From Lachnospiraceae bacterium (GTDB taxonomy: Bacteria; Bacillota; Clostridia; Lachnospirales; Lachnospiraceae): a stretch of 18,203 nt of DNA. Below, in pieces: positions 1 to 7,178 of this stretch; the stretch's first letter is position 1, and the number at the start of each line of letters is the position of its first letter. The position numbers were made by a program, and so were the translations under genes. The stretch lies in assembly GCA_024684155.1 (NCBI GenBank), contig JAIKXK010000157.1, forward strand, positions 1 to 18,203, written 5' to 3'. The notes beneath the pieces were generated by a model that was given only the letters and a program-made list of their open reading frames with translations, was not told the origin of the DNA and made no database searches.

Positions 1-1107
1 CGTTAATTTTTCCTGATAATCAATGGCATCAGAAACAATTGCCCAAACTTCCATGGTAAAGAAGGTAAGTCCAATTCCTGTTACAAACAATCCTGCAAGG
101 AAAAGATTTGGATTTGGAATCTTTACCAAAAACATTACAAGGTAAGTTCCTGCAGCTAGATAAGCACCAAAAGCACAAAGTTCTTTCTTACCAAACTTTA
201 ATACTAATTTATTTAAGAATGGAATAAAAAGTGCCATTGGCAGGTAGGTACAAATTGCTACCAAAGACTGTTTTCCTGGTGTTCCATAGTAGTTTTTAAA
301 TAAGTATCCATTGGCTGTATTGGTAAACATATTTCCTGCGATTAATAACATAGATGCAAGAGAAAGTGTCACAAATGGTCTGTTCTTAAGCAAAGAGCCA
401 AGAACCTTCCAAACGGAATCCCCTTTTTCCTTTGCTGGAGCAATGACTGTTTCTTCAGTCAAACGATAGTTTAGCTGATAAGCTAAAATCTGGAACAATA
501 CAATCACTAAAATTGCTGCAAATAACTTATGTCCATCCAAGTATTTTGCCCCATTGTCTGCTACGTTGTAAACAACAAGTGGTAGGATAACACTTCCAGC
601 CATCTGACCTATTCCAGCACCAAAGGTACGGGCCATGGAAAGTGTAGATCTTTCCTTAATATCCTGAGTCATAACCGTAGCCATAGATCCATAAGGAATA
701 TTAACGCCGGTATACATCATTCCATAGAAAATATAAGTGATGTAAGCATAAATTAACAACTGCGATGTATTCAATCCCGGGAAGATATCATAAATCGGTA
801 TAAACAATAAGATTAGCGAAATAATCATCGGGAAAGAGAAGAAATAAATCCATGGTCTAAATCTTCCTTTTTTATTTGGTTTTCTAGAATCAACGAAGGC
901 CCCCATCATTGGATCGTTGATTGCATCCCAAAGTCTTGCTACCAAAAATAAAATGGTAAGCTTTGCTGCATCAATTCCGAATACGTCTGTGTAGTACATA
1001 TTCAAAAAAGAGCTGATAACACCAAAGGCCAACACTCCACCGGTATCCCCCATGGCATACCCAAATACATTTTTTGCTTTTAGTTTCTTTACATTCGTGT
1101 CTGTCAT
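1..1107 (-). CDS. GPH-family sugar:cation symporter (C-terminus beyond window)
   Basis: The reading frame opens at an ATG on the minus strand preceded by AGGGGAAATTCAA, a good ribosome binding site, and stays open for 369 codons to the window edge. The family is usually 450-490 residues, so roughly the last 80-120 are missing. The N-terminus has FGYAMGDTGG, then MYYTDVFGI, then RLWDAINDPMMG and a GRFRPWI segment, all typical of the glycoside-pentoside-hexuronide (MelB-like) branch of the major facilitator superfamily. Several hydrophobic helices follow. It should be an inner-membrane symporter importing a sugar, glycoside or polyol with Na+ or H+. It lies 51 bp downstream of glpK on the same strand, with no terminator between them, so the two are probably co-transcribed. 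Substrate cannot be read from sequence; a glycerol-containing glycoside or polyol is an inference from the neighbour only. Confidence 0.88.
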   Translation of the reverse strand, partial: MTDTNVKKLKAKNVFGYAMGDTGGVLAFGVISSFLNMYYTDVFGIDAAKLTILFLVARLWDAINDPMMGAFVDSRKPNKKGRFRPWIYFFSFPMIISLILLFIPIYDIFPGLNTSQLLIYAYITYIFYGMMYTGVNIPYGSMATVMTQDIKERSTLSMARTFGAGIGQMAGSVILPLVVYNVADNGAKYLDGHKLFAAILVIVLFQILAYQLNYRLTEETVIAPAKEKGDSVWKVLGSLLKNRPFVTLSLASMLLIAGNMFTNTANGYLFKNYYGTPGKQSLVAICTYLPMALFIPFLNKLVLKFGKKELCAFGAYLAAGTYLVMFLVKIPNPNLFLAGLFVTGIGLTFFTMEVWAIVSDAIDYQEKLT

Positions 1108-1158
1108 TTGAATTTCCCCTATTCTTTTATACATAAACCTTTTCCCAAAAAAGACAAC

Positions 1159-2685
1159 TTAATCAAAACCCTTGTAGTCGCTAGGAATATAATCTTCTTT
1201 TGCCCAGCCATAGGAATAGCGAACTGCCTTATTCCATCCTTTTCTCTTTGTCTCACGCTCTTCATCTGACATCTCAGGCGAGAATACTTTATCTAATTGA
1301 ACATTCTTTACAACTTCCATTACATTATCCCAATACCCCACTGCAAGACCTGCGAGATATGCTGCACCAAGAGCAGTTGACTCTATAGATGCCGGTCGAT
1401 TTACCGGACGATTTAACATATCTGCCTGGAACTGCATTAAGAAGTTATTTGCAGATGCTCCTCCATCTACCTTTAAGGTACGAAGTTCAATTCCTGAATC
1501 TGCCTTCATGGCATCAATAACATCACATACCTGATATGCAATTGATTCTAGCGTAGCACGAATAATATGGTTTTTATTAGTTCCACGAGTAATACCAACA
1601 ATACATCCTCTTGCGTATTGATCCCAATGAGGAGCACCGAGTCCTGTAAAGGCTGGTACTACATAGGTTCCATGAGTCCCCTTTGCTTTCGAAGCCCAAT
1701 ACTCAGAATCTTCAGCGGAATCAATCATTCGAACCCCATCCCGAAGCCACTGTAGCGCAGCTCCAGCTACAAAGATAGATCCCTCCAGTGCATAGTTTAC
1801 TTTTCCATCTACGCCCCATGCGATGGTAGTAAGTAAGCCATTTTTTGATAATACTGGTTTTTCTCCTGTGTTCATAAGCAAGAATCCACCAGTACCATAG
1901 GTATTTTTTGCTTCCCCTTCTGCAAAACAGGTCTGACCAAAAAGAGCTGCCTGCTGATCTCCAGCTGCTCCGGCAATTGGAATTTCTCCACCGAAATAGC
2001 TTGGATCTGCATAACCGTAAATACAACTGGAAGGTTTTGCTTCCGGAAGCATACATTCTGGAATATTTAACTTTTCTAAAATCTCCTTGTCCCATTCAAG
2101 AGTATTTATGTTAAATAACATGGTACGGCTTGCATTGGAATAATCTGTTACATGAGCCTCCCCCTTGGTTAATTTCCAAATCAACCAGGTCTCAACTGTA
2201 CCAAATAATAAATCTCCTTTTTCAGCTCGTTCTCTTGCCCCCTCTACGTTATCTAAAATCCACTTTACTTTTGTTGCAGAAAAATAAGCATCAATAATAA
2301 GACCCGTTTTTTGGCGGAAGAAATCTGTAAGTCCTTCTTCCTTTAACTCATCTGCAATTTTTGATGTACGACGGCACTGCCATACAATGGCGTGATATAC
2401 AGGTTCTCCCGTATTTTTATCCCAGACAATTACTGTTTCACGCTGGTTTGTAATACCAATTCCTGCAATATCAGAAGCCTGGGCTCCCACCTTTAACATT
2501 GCTTCTACTGCAACACCAAGCTGTGTTGACCAAATTTCATTTGCATCATGTTCTACCCAACCTGGATTTGGAAAATACTGTTTAAATTCCTTCTGTGCCA
2601 TGGATACAATATTTCCTTCATGATCGAATAAGATACAACGATTGCTGGTAGTACCAGCGTCTAATGCCATAATATACTTTGACAT
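1159..2685 (-). CDS. glpK: Glycerol kinase
   Basis: The 508-residue product has the length and full signature of glycerol kinase (FGGY family), which phosphorylates glycerol to sn-glycerol 3-phosphate with ATP in the cytoplasm. Visible are the N-terminal phosphate loop DAGTTSNR (residues 9-16), the glycerol-contacting QRET (81-84, Arg82/Glu83), Tyr134 in DAYFSATK and Asp243 in AGDQQAALFG, followed by GTGGF (264-268) and the C-terminal DGGAS motif. The start is supported by TAGGAGGGG just upstream. PSYFGGEIPI (about 228-237) lacks the histidine that in many Firmicutes GlpK proteins is phosphorylated by HPr, as judged from memory of those sequences. A promoter and a leader terminator lie upstream, and a GPH symporter follows. 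No glpF or glpD is visible. Confidence 0.97.
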   Translation of the reverse strand: MSKYIMALDAGTTSNRCILFDHEGNIVSMAQKEFKQYFPNPGWVEHDANEIWSTQLGVAVEAMLKVGAQASDIAGIGITNQRETVIVWDKNTGEPVYHAIVWQCRRTSKIADELKEEGLTDFFRQKTGLIIDAYFSATKVKWILDNVEGARERAEKGDLLFGTVETWLIWKLTKGEAHVTDYSNASRTMLFNINTLEWDKEILEKLNIPECMLPEAKPSSCIYGYADPSYFGGEIPIAGAAGDQQAALFGQTCFAEGEAKNTYGTGGFLLMNTGEKPVLSKNGLLTTIAWGVDGKVNYALEGSIFVAGAALQWLRDGVRMIDSAEDSEYWASKAKGTHGTYVVPAFTGLGAPHWDQYARGCIVGITRGTNKNHIIRATLESIAYQVCDVIDAMKADSGIELRTLKVDGGASANNFLMQFQADMLNRPVNRPASIESTALGAAYLAGLAVGYWDNVMEVVKNVQLDKVFSPEMSDEERETKRKGWNKAVRYSYGWAKEDYIPSDYKGFD

Positions 2686-2729
2686 TTTTAACCCCTCCTA
2701 AAATTAATCATTTCCTACGTCATTTCACT

Positions 2730-2768
2730 AAAAAAGGGTGCAAGAAAAAAACATTTCTCTTACACCCT
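2730..2768 (-). terminator. Intrinsic terminator in the glpK leader (possible attenuator)
   Basis: On the minus strand AGGGTGTAAGA pairs with TCTTGCACCCT (11 positions with one T-G wobble) around a 12-nt loop, and is followed directly by six T residues. That is a textbook Rho-independent terminator. It sits between a well-formed promoter (2815-2843) and the glpK start, so it would end transcripts before the gene unless prevented. In Bacillus subtilis, glpF and glpD leaders carry comparable terminators overcome by GlpP; that this one works likewise is inference. A plainer reading is that it ends transcripts arriving from the hydrolase genes upstream. Confidence 0.8.
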
Positions 2769-2814
2769 GATCTCCATAAGAAATTTAATCATACTCAATA
2801 TCTTTTATAAGAAT

Positions 2815-2843
2815 ATATTAACGCAATTAATTAATTCGGTCAA
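2815..2843 (-). promoter_or_regulatory. Sigma-A-type promoter for glpK
   Basis: On the minus strand TTGACC and TAATAT are separated by exactly 17 bp, a near-consensus vegetative promoter. Transcription would start about 120 nt before glpK, and the leader would include the terminator at 2730-2768. The -35 hexamer lies inside the degenerate end of the recombinase scrap, so the promoter occupies what was once coding or junction DNA. Confidence 0.6.
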
Positions 2844-2898
2844 TTATATTTTTACCAGAATATCCCTCATCAGAATATTCGCCTACTATTTCCATTTC
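2827..2898 (-). pseudogene. Scrap of a large serine recombinase (N-terminal domain)
   Basis: Minus-strand translation between two stop codons gives EMEIVGEYSDEGYSGKN followed by a few unrelated residues and a stop. The string EYSDEGYSGKN matches the conserved segment in the resolvase domain of large serine recombinases (TndX/integrase type), where it normally continues into G-RPEF. Here the match ends after GKN, so only about 17 residues survive. No catalytic serine motif or DNA-binding domain remains nearby. It is a relic of a mobile element, not a working gene. The identification rests on recall of the family motif. Confidence 0.6.
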
Positions 2899-3161
2899 TT
2901 ACTTCCTGCATGTCTGATCAAAAGTCTTGCATGGAAATTCTATTAGATAGGTGGCATCAGCAACTGTTACAACATAGTCAAATTGATATCCCTTGTCCGG
3001 CACTAACACTGCATCCGCATATTTTTCAATAAGGCCAGCAAGAAGGTCAACGCATCTTAGGAATGCTTCTCTCTACGCTCTTGCTCCAGCGCAAAGAAAA
3101 GACAGTGAACTGTGCCACTGTCTCCCTCAATTCTTTGTCCATAGCTATAGCTGTCCATCAT
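2899..3161 (-). pseudogene. Frameshifted remnant of an unrecognised protein
   Basis: Two minus-strand frames join plausibly. The first starts at ATG-ATG (3161) and reads MMDSYSYGQRIEGDSG, ending in ALEQERREKHS and a stop at 3057-3059. Shifting frame inside the ERRE run continues it as EAFLRCVDLLAGLIEKYAD, then DYVVTVADATYLIEFPC, to a stop at 2899. The first frame is also open upstream to about 3205, overlapping the end of the hydrolase gene. The amino-acid composition is protein-like in both halves, which favours one gene broken by a single indel. I do not recognise the family. It abuts the recombinase scrap and may belong to the same decayed insertion. Confidence 0.4.
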
Positions 3162-3193
3162 GCCTTTACCAATGCTGCGTGATAGATCATTTC

Positions 3194-4489
3194 CTAATTT
3201 ATCGCCGCAATCCTAATCGTACCGGACAGTTTTTCTATGTTTTCCGCATCTTCTACCGCTTCTCCCAGTAGATATAATCCGTGATATTTACCGCACTCGG
3301 AATAATACATGACAACATTCCCCCAAGGAGAAAAATAAGCAAGCGTTCCAAAAGGTCCATCTCCTTCTATCACATCCTCTGTATCCAAGTCTTCCGACGG
3401 ATAAAATATTTTCTCGTTCGTACTGTAATCCTCTACCTGTGTTTCCAAAGGCAGCTGCTCATACAGACTTTTCGCCGCCGTAGTGTCATTTAAAGAAAAA
3501 AATACATCATTTTTCCCGTCGGAAACCTTAATCTTCATATCTGCCTCCGTCTCAACATTTACTTCTTTATCTTTCTCTTCATCTGATACGCTCTCTTTGC
3601 TTTCGCCATATAAAATGATATTGCTTTTTACAAAATCAACGGTCATTTCAGCAGATTCTCTCTCCGCACGTCCGTAAAATCCATGCCCTGCACCTTCTAT
3701 TTTGATAAGCTCTGCCGAAGGAAACACCTCGACCGCACGTTCTGAATAGCTGATTGGTGCAATATTATCCCTCGTTCCATGTATAATCAGAACGTTTTCA
3801 GGGAAATCCTTGATCACATCAAAAATGTCAAATGACATGGCATCCTTATTATATATCCGACCGATCGTTGTACCCATAAGATCCATTGTCTCAGGGATGT
3901 TATCTGGGTCAGGCGTAGAACTCCATGCGTTATCCTGAAGAACATAAGCTGGGTATAAAGCTATCAGCCCCCTGATATCCTGAAGTCTTTTCCCTGCCAC
4001 GTAGGACGCAACAAACCCACCTTGGCTGGCTCCCATCAGAAATATGTTTTCACGGTCAATTTCTTTGCGTTCCATTAAAGCATCAATAACAGCATTTAAG
4101 TCATCTGCCTCTGTTAAAACTGACATCTCCGTTATTTTCCCATCGCTTCTGCTACCGCTTCCGCCGCCGATAAAGTCAAATGCACAAGCAGCTATTCCGT
4201 TTTCGGCAAGAGCCACCGCATAGCTCTCCACCTGCGTGGAATTTCCCCCAAATCCATGTGCGATAATCACCATGGGAAGGGGTGTGTCACTTTTCGGCAG
4301 ATAAAGCTTACCATATATATTCATTCCATCTCTGGAAAAATAAACCTCTTCTGCCGTATATCCATCTGCACTACTCTGTGATATCAAATTGTTCTCTGTT
4401 CCTTCTGTATCATTCGTCAATCTACCCACGCAGCAAACCACCGCCACAATGATAAAAAGGAATGCACATATTGATAATAATTTTTTCAT
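3194..4489 (-). CDS. Membrane-anchored alpha/beta hydrolase with C-terminal cyclophilin-like domain
   Basis: The product has 431 residues. Residues 4-22 form a hydrophobic export signal or anchor (cysteines at 19-20, but AVVC is a poor lipobox). Residues about 47-295 are an alpha/beta hydrolase: HGFGGN (79-83, oxyanion region), nucleophile elbow GASQGG with Ser155, HGTRDN with Asp241 and GAGHGF with His269, a complete Ser-Asp-His triad. After an acidic linker rich in E, K and D (296-317), residues about 318-431 resemble the small beta-barrel cyclophilin-like fold (GPFGTLAYFSPWGNVVMYY and YHGLYLLGE) found in bacterial proteins of unknown role. It is probably an extracellular esterase or peptidase of unknown substrate. 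It is 49 bp downstream of a second hydrolase on the same strand. Its ribosome binding site is weak, so coupling to the upstream gene is possible. Confidence 0.85.
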   Translation of the reverse strand: MKKLLSICAFLFIIVAVVCCVGRLTNDTEGTENNLISQSSADGYTAEEVYFSRDGMNIYGKLYLPKSDTPLPMVIIAHGFGGNSTQVESYAVALAENGIAACAFDFIGGGSGSRSDGKITEMSVLTEADDLNAVIDALMERKEIDRENIFLMGASQGGFVASYVAGKRLQDIRGLIALYPAYVLQDNAWSSTPDPDNIPETMDLMGTTIGRIYNKDAMSFDIFDVIKDFPENVLIIHGTRDNIAPISYSERAVEVFPSAELIKIEGAGHGFYGRAERESAEMTVDFVKSNIILYGESKESVSDEEKDKEVNVETEADMKIKVSDGKNDVFFSLNDTTAAKSLYEQLPLETQVEDYSTNEKIFYPSEDLDTEDVIEGDGPFGTLAYFSPWGNVVMYYSECGKYHGLYLLGEAVEDAENIEKLSGTIRIAAIN

Positions 4490-4505
4490 AATCTTATATC
4501 AAGAC

Positions 4506-4532
4506 GGGCAGCCACATTGAAGCTGCCTGCCC
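4506..4532 (-). other. GC-rich stem-loop between the two hydrolase genes
   Basis: On the minus strand GGGCAGGCAGC and GCTGCCC can pair in two registers, either GGCAGC/GCTGCC or GGGCAG/CTGCCC. It lies in the 49-bp gap between the hydrolases. No run of T follows (CGTCTTGATA), so it is not a good intrinsic terminator. It more likely tunes mRNA stability or reduces expression of the second gene. Confidence 0.4.
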
Positions 4533-4538
4533 ACTCCT

Positions 4539-5657
4539 TTATTTAAAATTTGTATAAAAAAAATCAGTTATCTTGTCAAAAGGTATCTTATCTACCTGGT
4601 CATACAGATCCACATGGTTTGCTCCCGAAACTATATAAAGTTCCTTTGGCTCAGTCGCATTTTCATATGCCGTCTGGCTAAATCCAAGTGAATGTGCATT
4701 TTCGCCTGCCACAAATAAAATAGGACATTCAATCTCTGCAATATGTTCATTAGATGGGAGAGTCATTAAATCTCCAGCAGAAGCCATGTTCATATTGCCA
4801 AGTGCATTTGGATGCCAGCCTCTTTTTGTGCCATAAAAGGAATAAAACTCGGCGTTTGTCTCATCCAAACCAACTGGAATATCTTCTGTTGGTGCATCAG
4901 GATATGTTTTCATATATTCGTATTCTCCTGTTGCAAATGAATCAAAACGTGAATTTGCCCCCTGAGAAAGCATCATATTTCTTTGTACACCACTCATTGC
5001 ATTCATGTTTCCAGCTATATCATACATTACCGATGTAGCTACTGCCTTGATTCTTGGGTCCATCGCAGCTGCTGATAGAGCAAATCCGCCACTTCCACAA
5101 ATACCAATAACACCAATTTTGTCGCGGTCAACATCTTCTCTGTTTCCCAAATAATCCACAGCGGCTGAAAAATCCTCTGCGTACATGGCACTAGATGATG
5201 TATAACGAGGATAGCCACCGCTATATCCATGATATGCCGGGTCTATTGCAAGAACTATGAAACCTCTTTGAGCCAATTGATTAGCATACACACCAGGTCC
5301 CTGTTCCTTAACACCACCAAATGGAGGTCCTACAATAATAGCCGGATATTTTTTCCCTGCCTCAATATTCTTCGAATTGTACAAATCTGCTGCTATCTCA
5401 ATTCCAAATCTATTATTGTAATATACATGTGTTCTTTCTACATTTTCATCTAAATCAAAAATATAGTACTCATCCTCTGGTGAAACTTTAATTGCTGCGT
5501 TGGGATTTTCTACAACCTCAATAGGTGCTGTCTTTTGAATATTTGGTATCATGTTAAAAATCACTCCTGTTCCTGCCCCTACAATGACTGTAAGAAGGAC
5601 AAATGCTATTGTTTTTAATACTACATGCTTCTTTTTCGATTTAAGTTTTTCTTCCAT
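4539..5657 (-). CDS. Membrane-anchored alpha/beta hydrolase (dienelactone-hydrolase-like)
   Basis: The product has 372 residues. A lysine-rich N-terminus (KLKSKKK) precedes one transmembrane helix at about 14-38, an N-in signal anchor that places the enzyme domain outside. The hydrolase core shows PPFGGVKEQ (111-119), PAYHGYSGG (140-148), an elbow region GICGSGG (185-191), VAGENAHS (316-323) and a C-terminal ANHVDLYDQ with His348. The elbow is ambiguous: Cys187 (G-x-C, as in dienelactone hydrolase) or Ser189 (with glycines at 190-191) could be the nucleophile. The closest family I recall is the YcjY/xylan-esterase-like group, substrate unknown. The start is supported by GGAGTG just upstream. 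It lies 75 bp after the GH43 gene on the same strand with no strong terminator, so it may be a distal part of that operon. Confidence 0.85.
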   Translation of the reverse strand: MEEKLKSKKKHVVLKTIAFVLLTVIVGAGTGVIFNMIPNIQKTAPIEVVENPNAAIKVSPEDEYYIFDLDENVERTHVYYNNRFGIEIAADLYNSKNIEAGKKYPAIIVGPPFGGVKEQGPGVYANQLAQRGFIVLAIDPAYHGYSGGYPRYTSSSAMYAEDFSAAVDYLGNREDVDRDKIGVIGICGSGGFALSAAAMDPRIKAVATSVMYDIAGNMNAMSGVQRNMMLSQGANSRFDSFATGEYEYMKTYPDAPTEDIPVGLDETNAEFYSFYGTKRGWHPNALGNMNMASAGDLMTLPSNEHIAEIECPILFVAGENAHSLGFSQTAYENATEPKELYIVSGANHVDLYDQVDKIPFDKITDFFYTNFK

Positions 5658-5698
5658 AATTCACTCCATAATGATTGCCTTCTCTCGGTTTTATATGT

Positions 5699-5719
5699 GA
5701 TTATTTTCACGGAATAATC
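5699..5719 (-). other. AT-rich hairpin between GH43 and hydrolase genes
   Basis: GATTATT and AATAATC form a perfect 7-bp stem around a 7-nt loop on the minus strand. No T-run follows, so termination would be weak. It may be an mRNA processing or partial attenuation site separating glycosidase from esterase expression, or chance in AT-rich DNA. Confidence 0.25.
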
Positions 5720-5732
5720 TTTTGTGGCGGAA

Positions 5733-7178
5733 TCAAACCACTTCAAACTCATAAAAATCTATATAGCCTTCTCCCTCGTAACAAAATCGTAGTGAATGGG
5801 TTCCTTTTGGAATTCTAAGATCACTTTTCCCTTCCAAAACCTCTTCCTTTGCTTCCACCGGAATACAGGCCACCTCATTGTCTTCATCGGAAAAAACCCT
5901 GCAAATCCCTTTTGCATTTCCATAAATACGAATTGCGATTTTTGATTCATCACCTTCAAATTCAAAATACTTGAATGTACAATAACTGCCATCCTTCATA
6001 TTCGCTATATACTGGTCGCCATCCTTCTCTCTGTCCTCTCCACTTTGTGTAAAATAAGGGTACTCCTTCTTTTTATCTTTTTTTCTTGCTGTATCACTGT
6101 TTAATATTCCATTTTTTCCGGAAAGTCCACAGGCAATTCTGGCTTCGTATCTGCCTTTTGCTCTAAGGGGTTTTTTATTCAATCCACAGGAAGTCACTTC
6201 TACCTGAGGAATTTCACCCTGCTCCGTAATTCTGATTTTTTCCGCGCAGGCCTGACGACTGCACTTAATCTGATTGGTCTGTCTATGATAAAAAATAAAC
6301 CAGTCATCACCGATTTGCGTCATACCACCATGGGTATTCCCGGTATAGTTTTTCGGCAAGGTATTTCCTTTGTAGCCCAAATCAGCAATACTGATAATGG
6401 TTCCACCAAATTGAAATCCCTCTGTCGGCTTATCACTGACGGCATAGCAAAGCTCATGGCTTTTTTCGGAAGAATATACATAATAATACTTTTCCTTTAC
6501 TTTTCGTATGGAACTGGCCTCGTAGAATCCATGGCCTTCGTATTTTGTTCCTTTTGCAAGTTTTGGACCGGGGACAATGGAAAACTCTCCCCCTTTTACA
6601 GTACACATATCATCTTCCAATTCCAGACAAACAGATTCCTCCACGCGATTTCCACGTAGTTTTAAAATACTTTTAAACAACCCCGGCTTTGGTGAATTAC
6701 CGGCATAGAGGTACACTCTTTTATCATCATCCACCAAAACACCCGGATCAAATATAAAACTGTCTCCCTTTTTCTCTCCCCAGGGTGTTTTATCTTTATG
6801 GCAAACACATCCATGATATTCGAAGGGTCCCACCGGTGAATTTGATACTGCTACACAGGTGCACTGCAACGCATGGAGTTGATAATAAAGATAATACCTT
6901 CCGTCTGCTCCACGAACACAGTCCGGGGCGCACATATGCATCTTTCCATCTTTATTTCTGGGATCCTGCTCTTTTTTGTAAATAACTCCTTCATACCTCC
7001 AATCAGACAAATCGTCCACAGGAGCAGACCAACACACATAATCATTTAAACAAAAATCTTTTCCGTTAAAGCGGTCATGACTTCCATATAGATATACTCG
7101 ATTATCAAACACTCTGGGTTCCCCATCCGGAATATATTCCCAACTTGGCAAAAAAGGATTAAACGCCTGTTTTATCAT
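5733..7178 (-). CDS. Glycoside hydrolase family 43 enzyme with C-terminal CBM6-like domain
   Basis: The product has 481 residues and no signal peptide. Residues 1 to about 315 are the five-bladed propeller of GH43: Asp18 in YIPDGEP (general base), Asp144 in FDPGVLVDDD (pKa modulator) and Glu220 in GHGFYEAS (general acid), plus APDCVRGADGRYYLYY and FIFYHRQ. Residues about 350-481 look like a carbohydrate-binding jelly-roll of the CBM6 type (YCTFKYFEF, RIPKGTHSLRF). GH43 covers beta-xylosidases and alpha-L-arabinofuranosidases; which activity applies cannot be read here. The first 20 bp overlap the end of the GH3 gene, with AGGAGA upstream, so translation is probably coupled. It is the last glycosidase of the operon and presumably trims arabinose or xylose from imported oligosaccharides. 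Confidence 0.9.
   Translation of the reverse strand: MIKQAFNPFLPSWEYIPDGEPRVFDNRVYLYGSHDRFNGKDFCLNDYVCWSAPVDDLSDWRYEGVIYKKEQDPRNKDGKMHMCAPDCVRGADGRYYLYYQLHALQCTCVAVSNSPVGPFEYHGCVCHKDKTPWGEKKGDSFIFDPGVLVDDDKRVYLYAGNSPKPGLFKSILKLRGNRVEESVCLELEDDMCTVKGGEFSIVPGPKLAKGTKYEGHGFYEASSIRKVKEKYYYVYSSEKSHELCYAVSDKPTEGFQFGGTIISIADLGYKGNTLPKNYTGNTHGGMTQIGDDWFIFYHRQTNQIKCSRQACAEKIRITEQGEIPQVEVTSCGLNKKPLRAKGRYEARIACGLSGKNGILNSDTARKKDKKKEYPYFTQSGEDREKDGDQYIANMKDGSYCTFKYFEFEGDESKIAIRIYGNAKGICRVFSDEDNEVACIPVEAKEEVLEGKSDLRIPKGTHSLRFCYEGEGYIDFYEFEVV

Noticed and set aside
1721..2095. Minus-strand frame of 124 codons inside glpK
   Set aside because: It is a shadow frame of glpK, with Trp/Ser/Arg-rich composition and no ribosome binding site.
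2899..3161. The broken gene as a small intact antitoxin or defence gene
   Set aside because: No single frame covers it, and the frameshift and abutting recombinase scrap point to decay.
2993..3493. Plus-strand frames at 2993-3271 and 3281-3493
   Set aside because: They are antisense to the hydrolase gene or to the broken gene, have unnatural composition and no ribosome binding site.
4430..4489. Lipobox in the hydrolase at 3194-4489
   Set aside because: The candidate AVVC lacks the small residue before the cysteine, so a plain signal peptide or anchor is as likely; I did not call it a lipoprotein.
6285..6659. Plus-strand frame of 124 codons inside the GH43 gene
   Set aside because: Antisense shadow of a clearly recognised enzyme, without a ribosome binding site.
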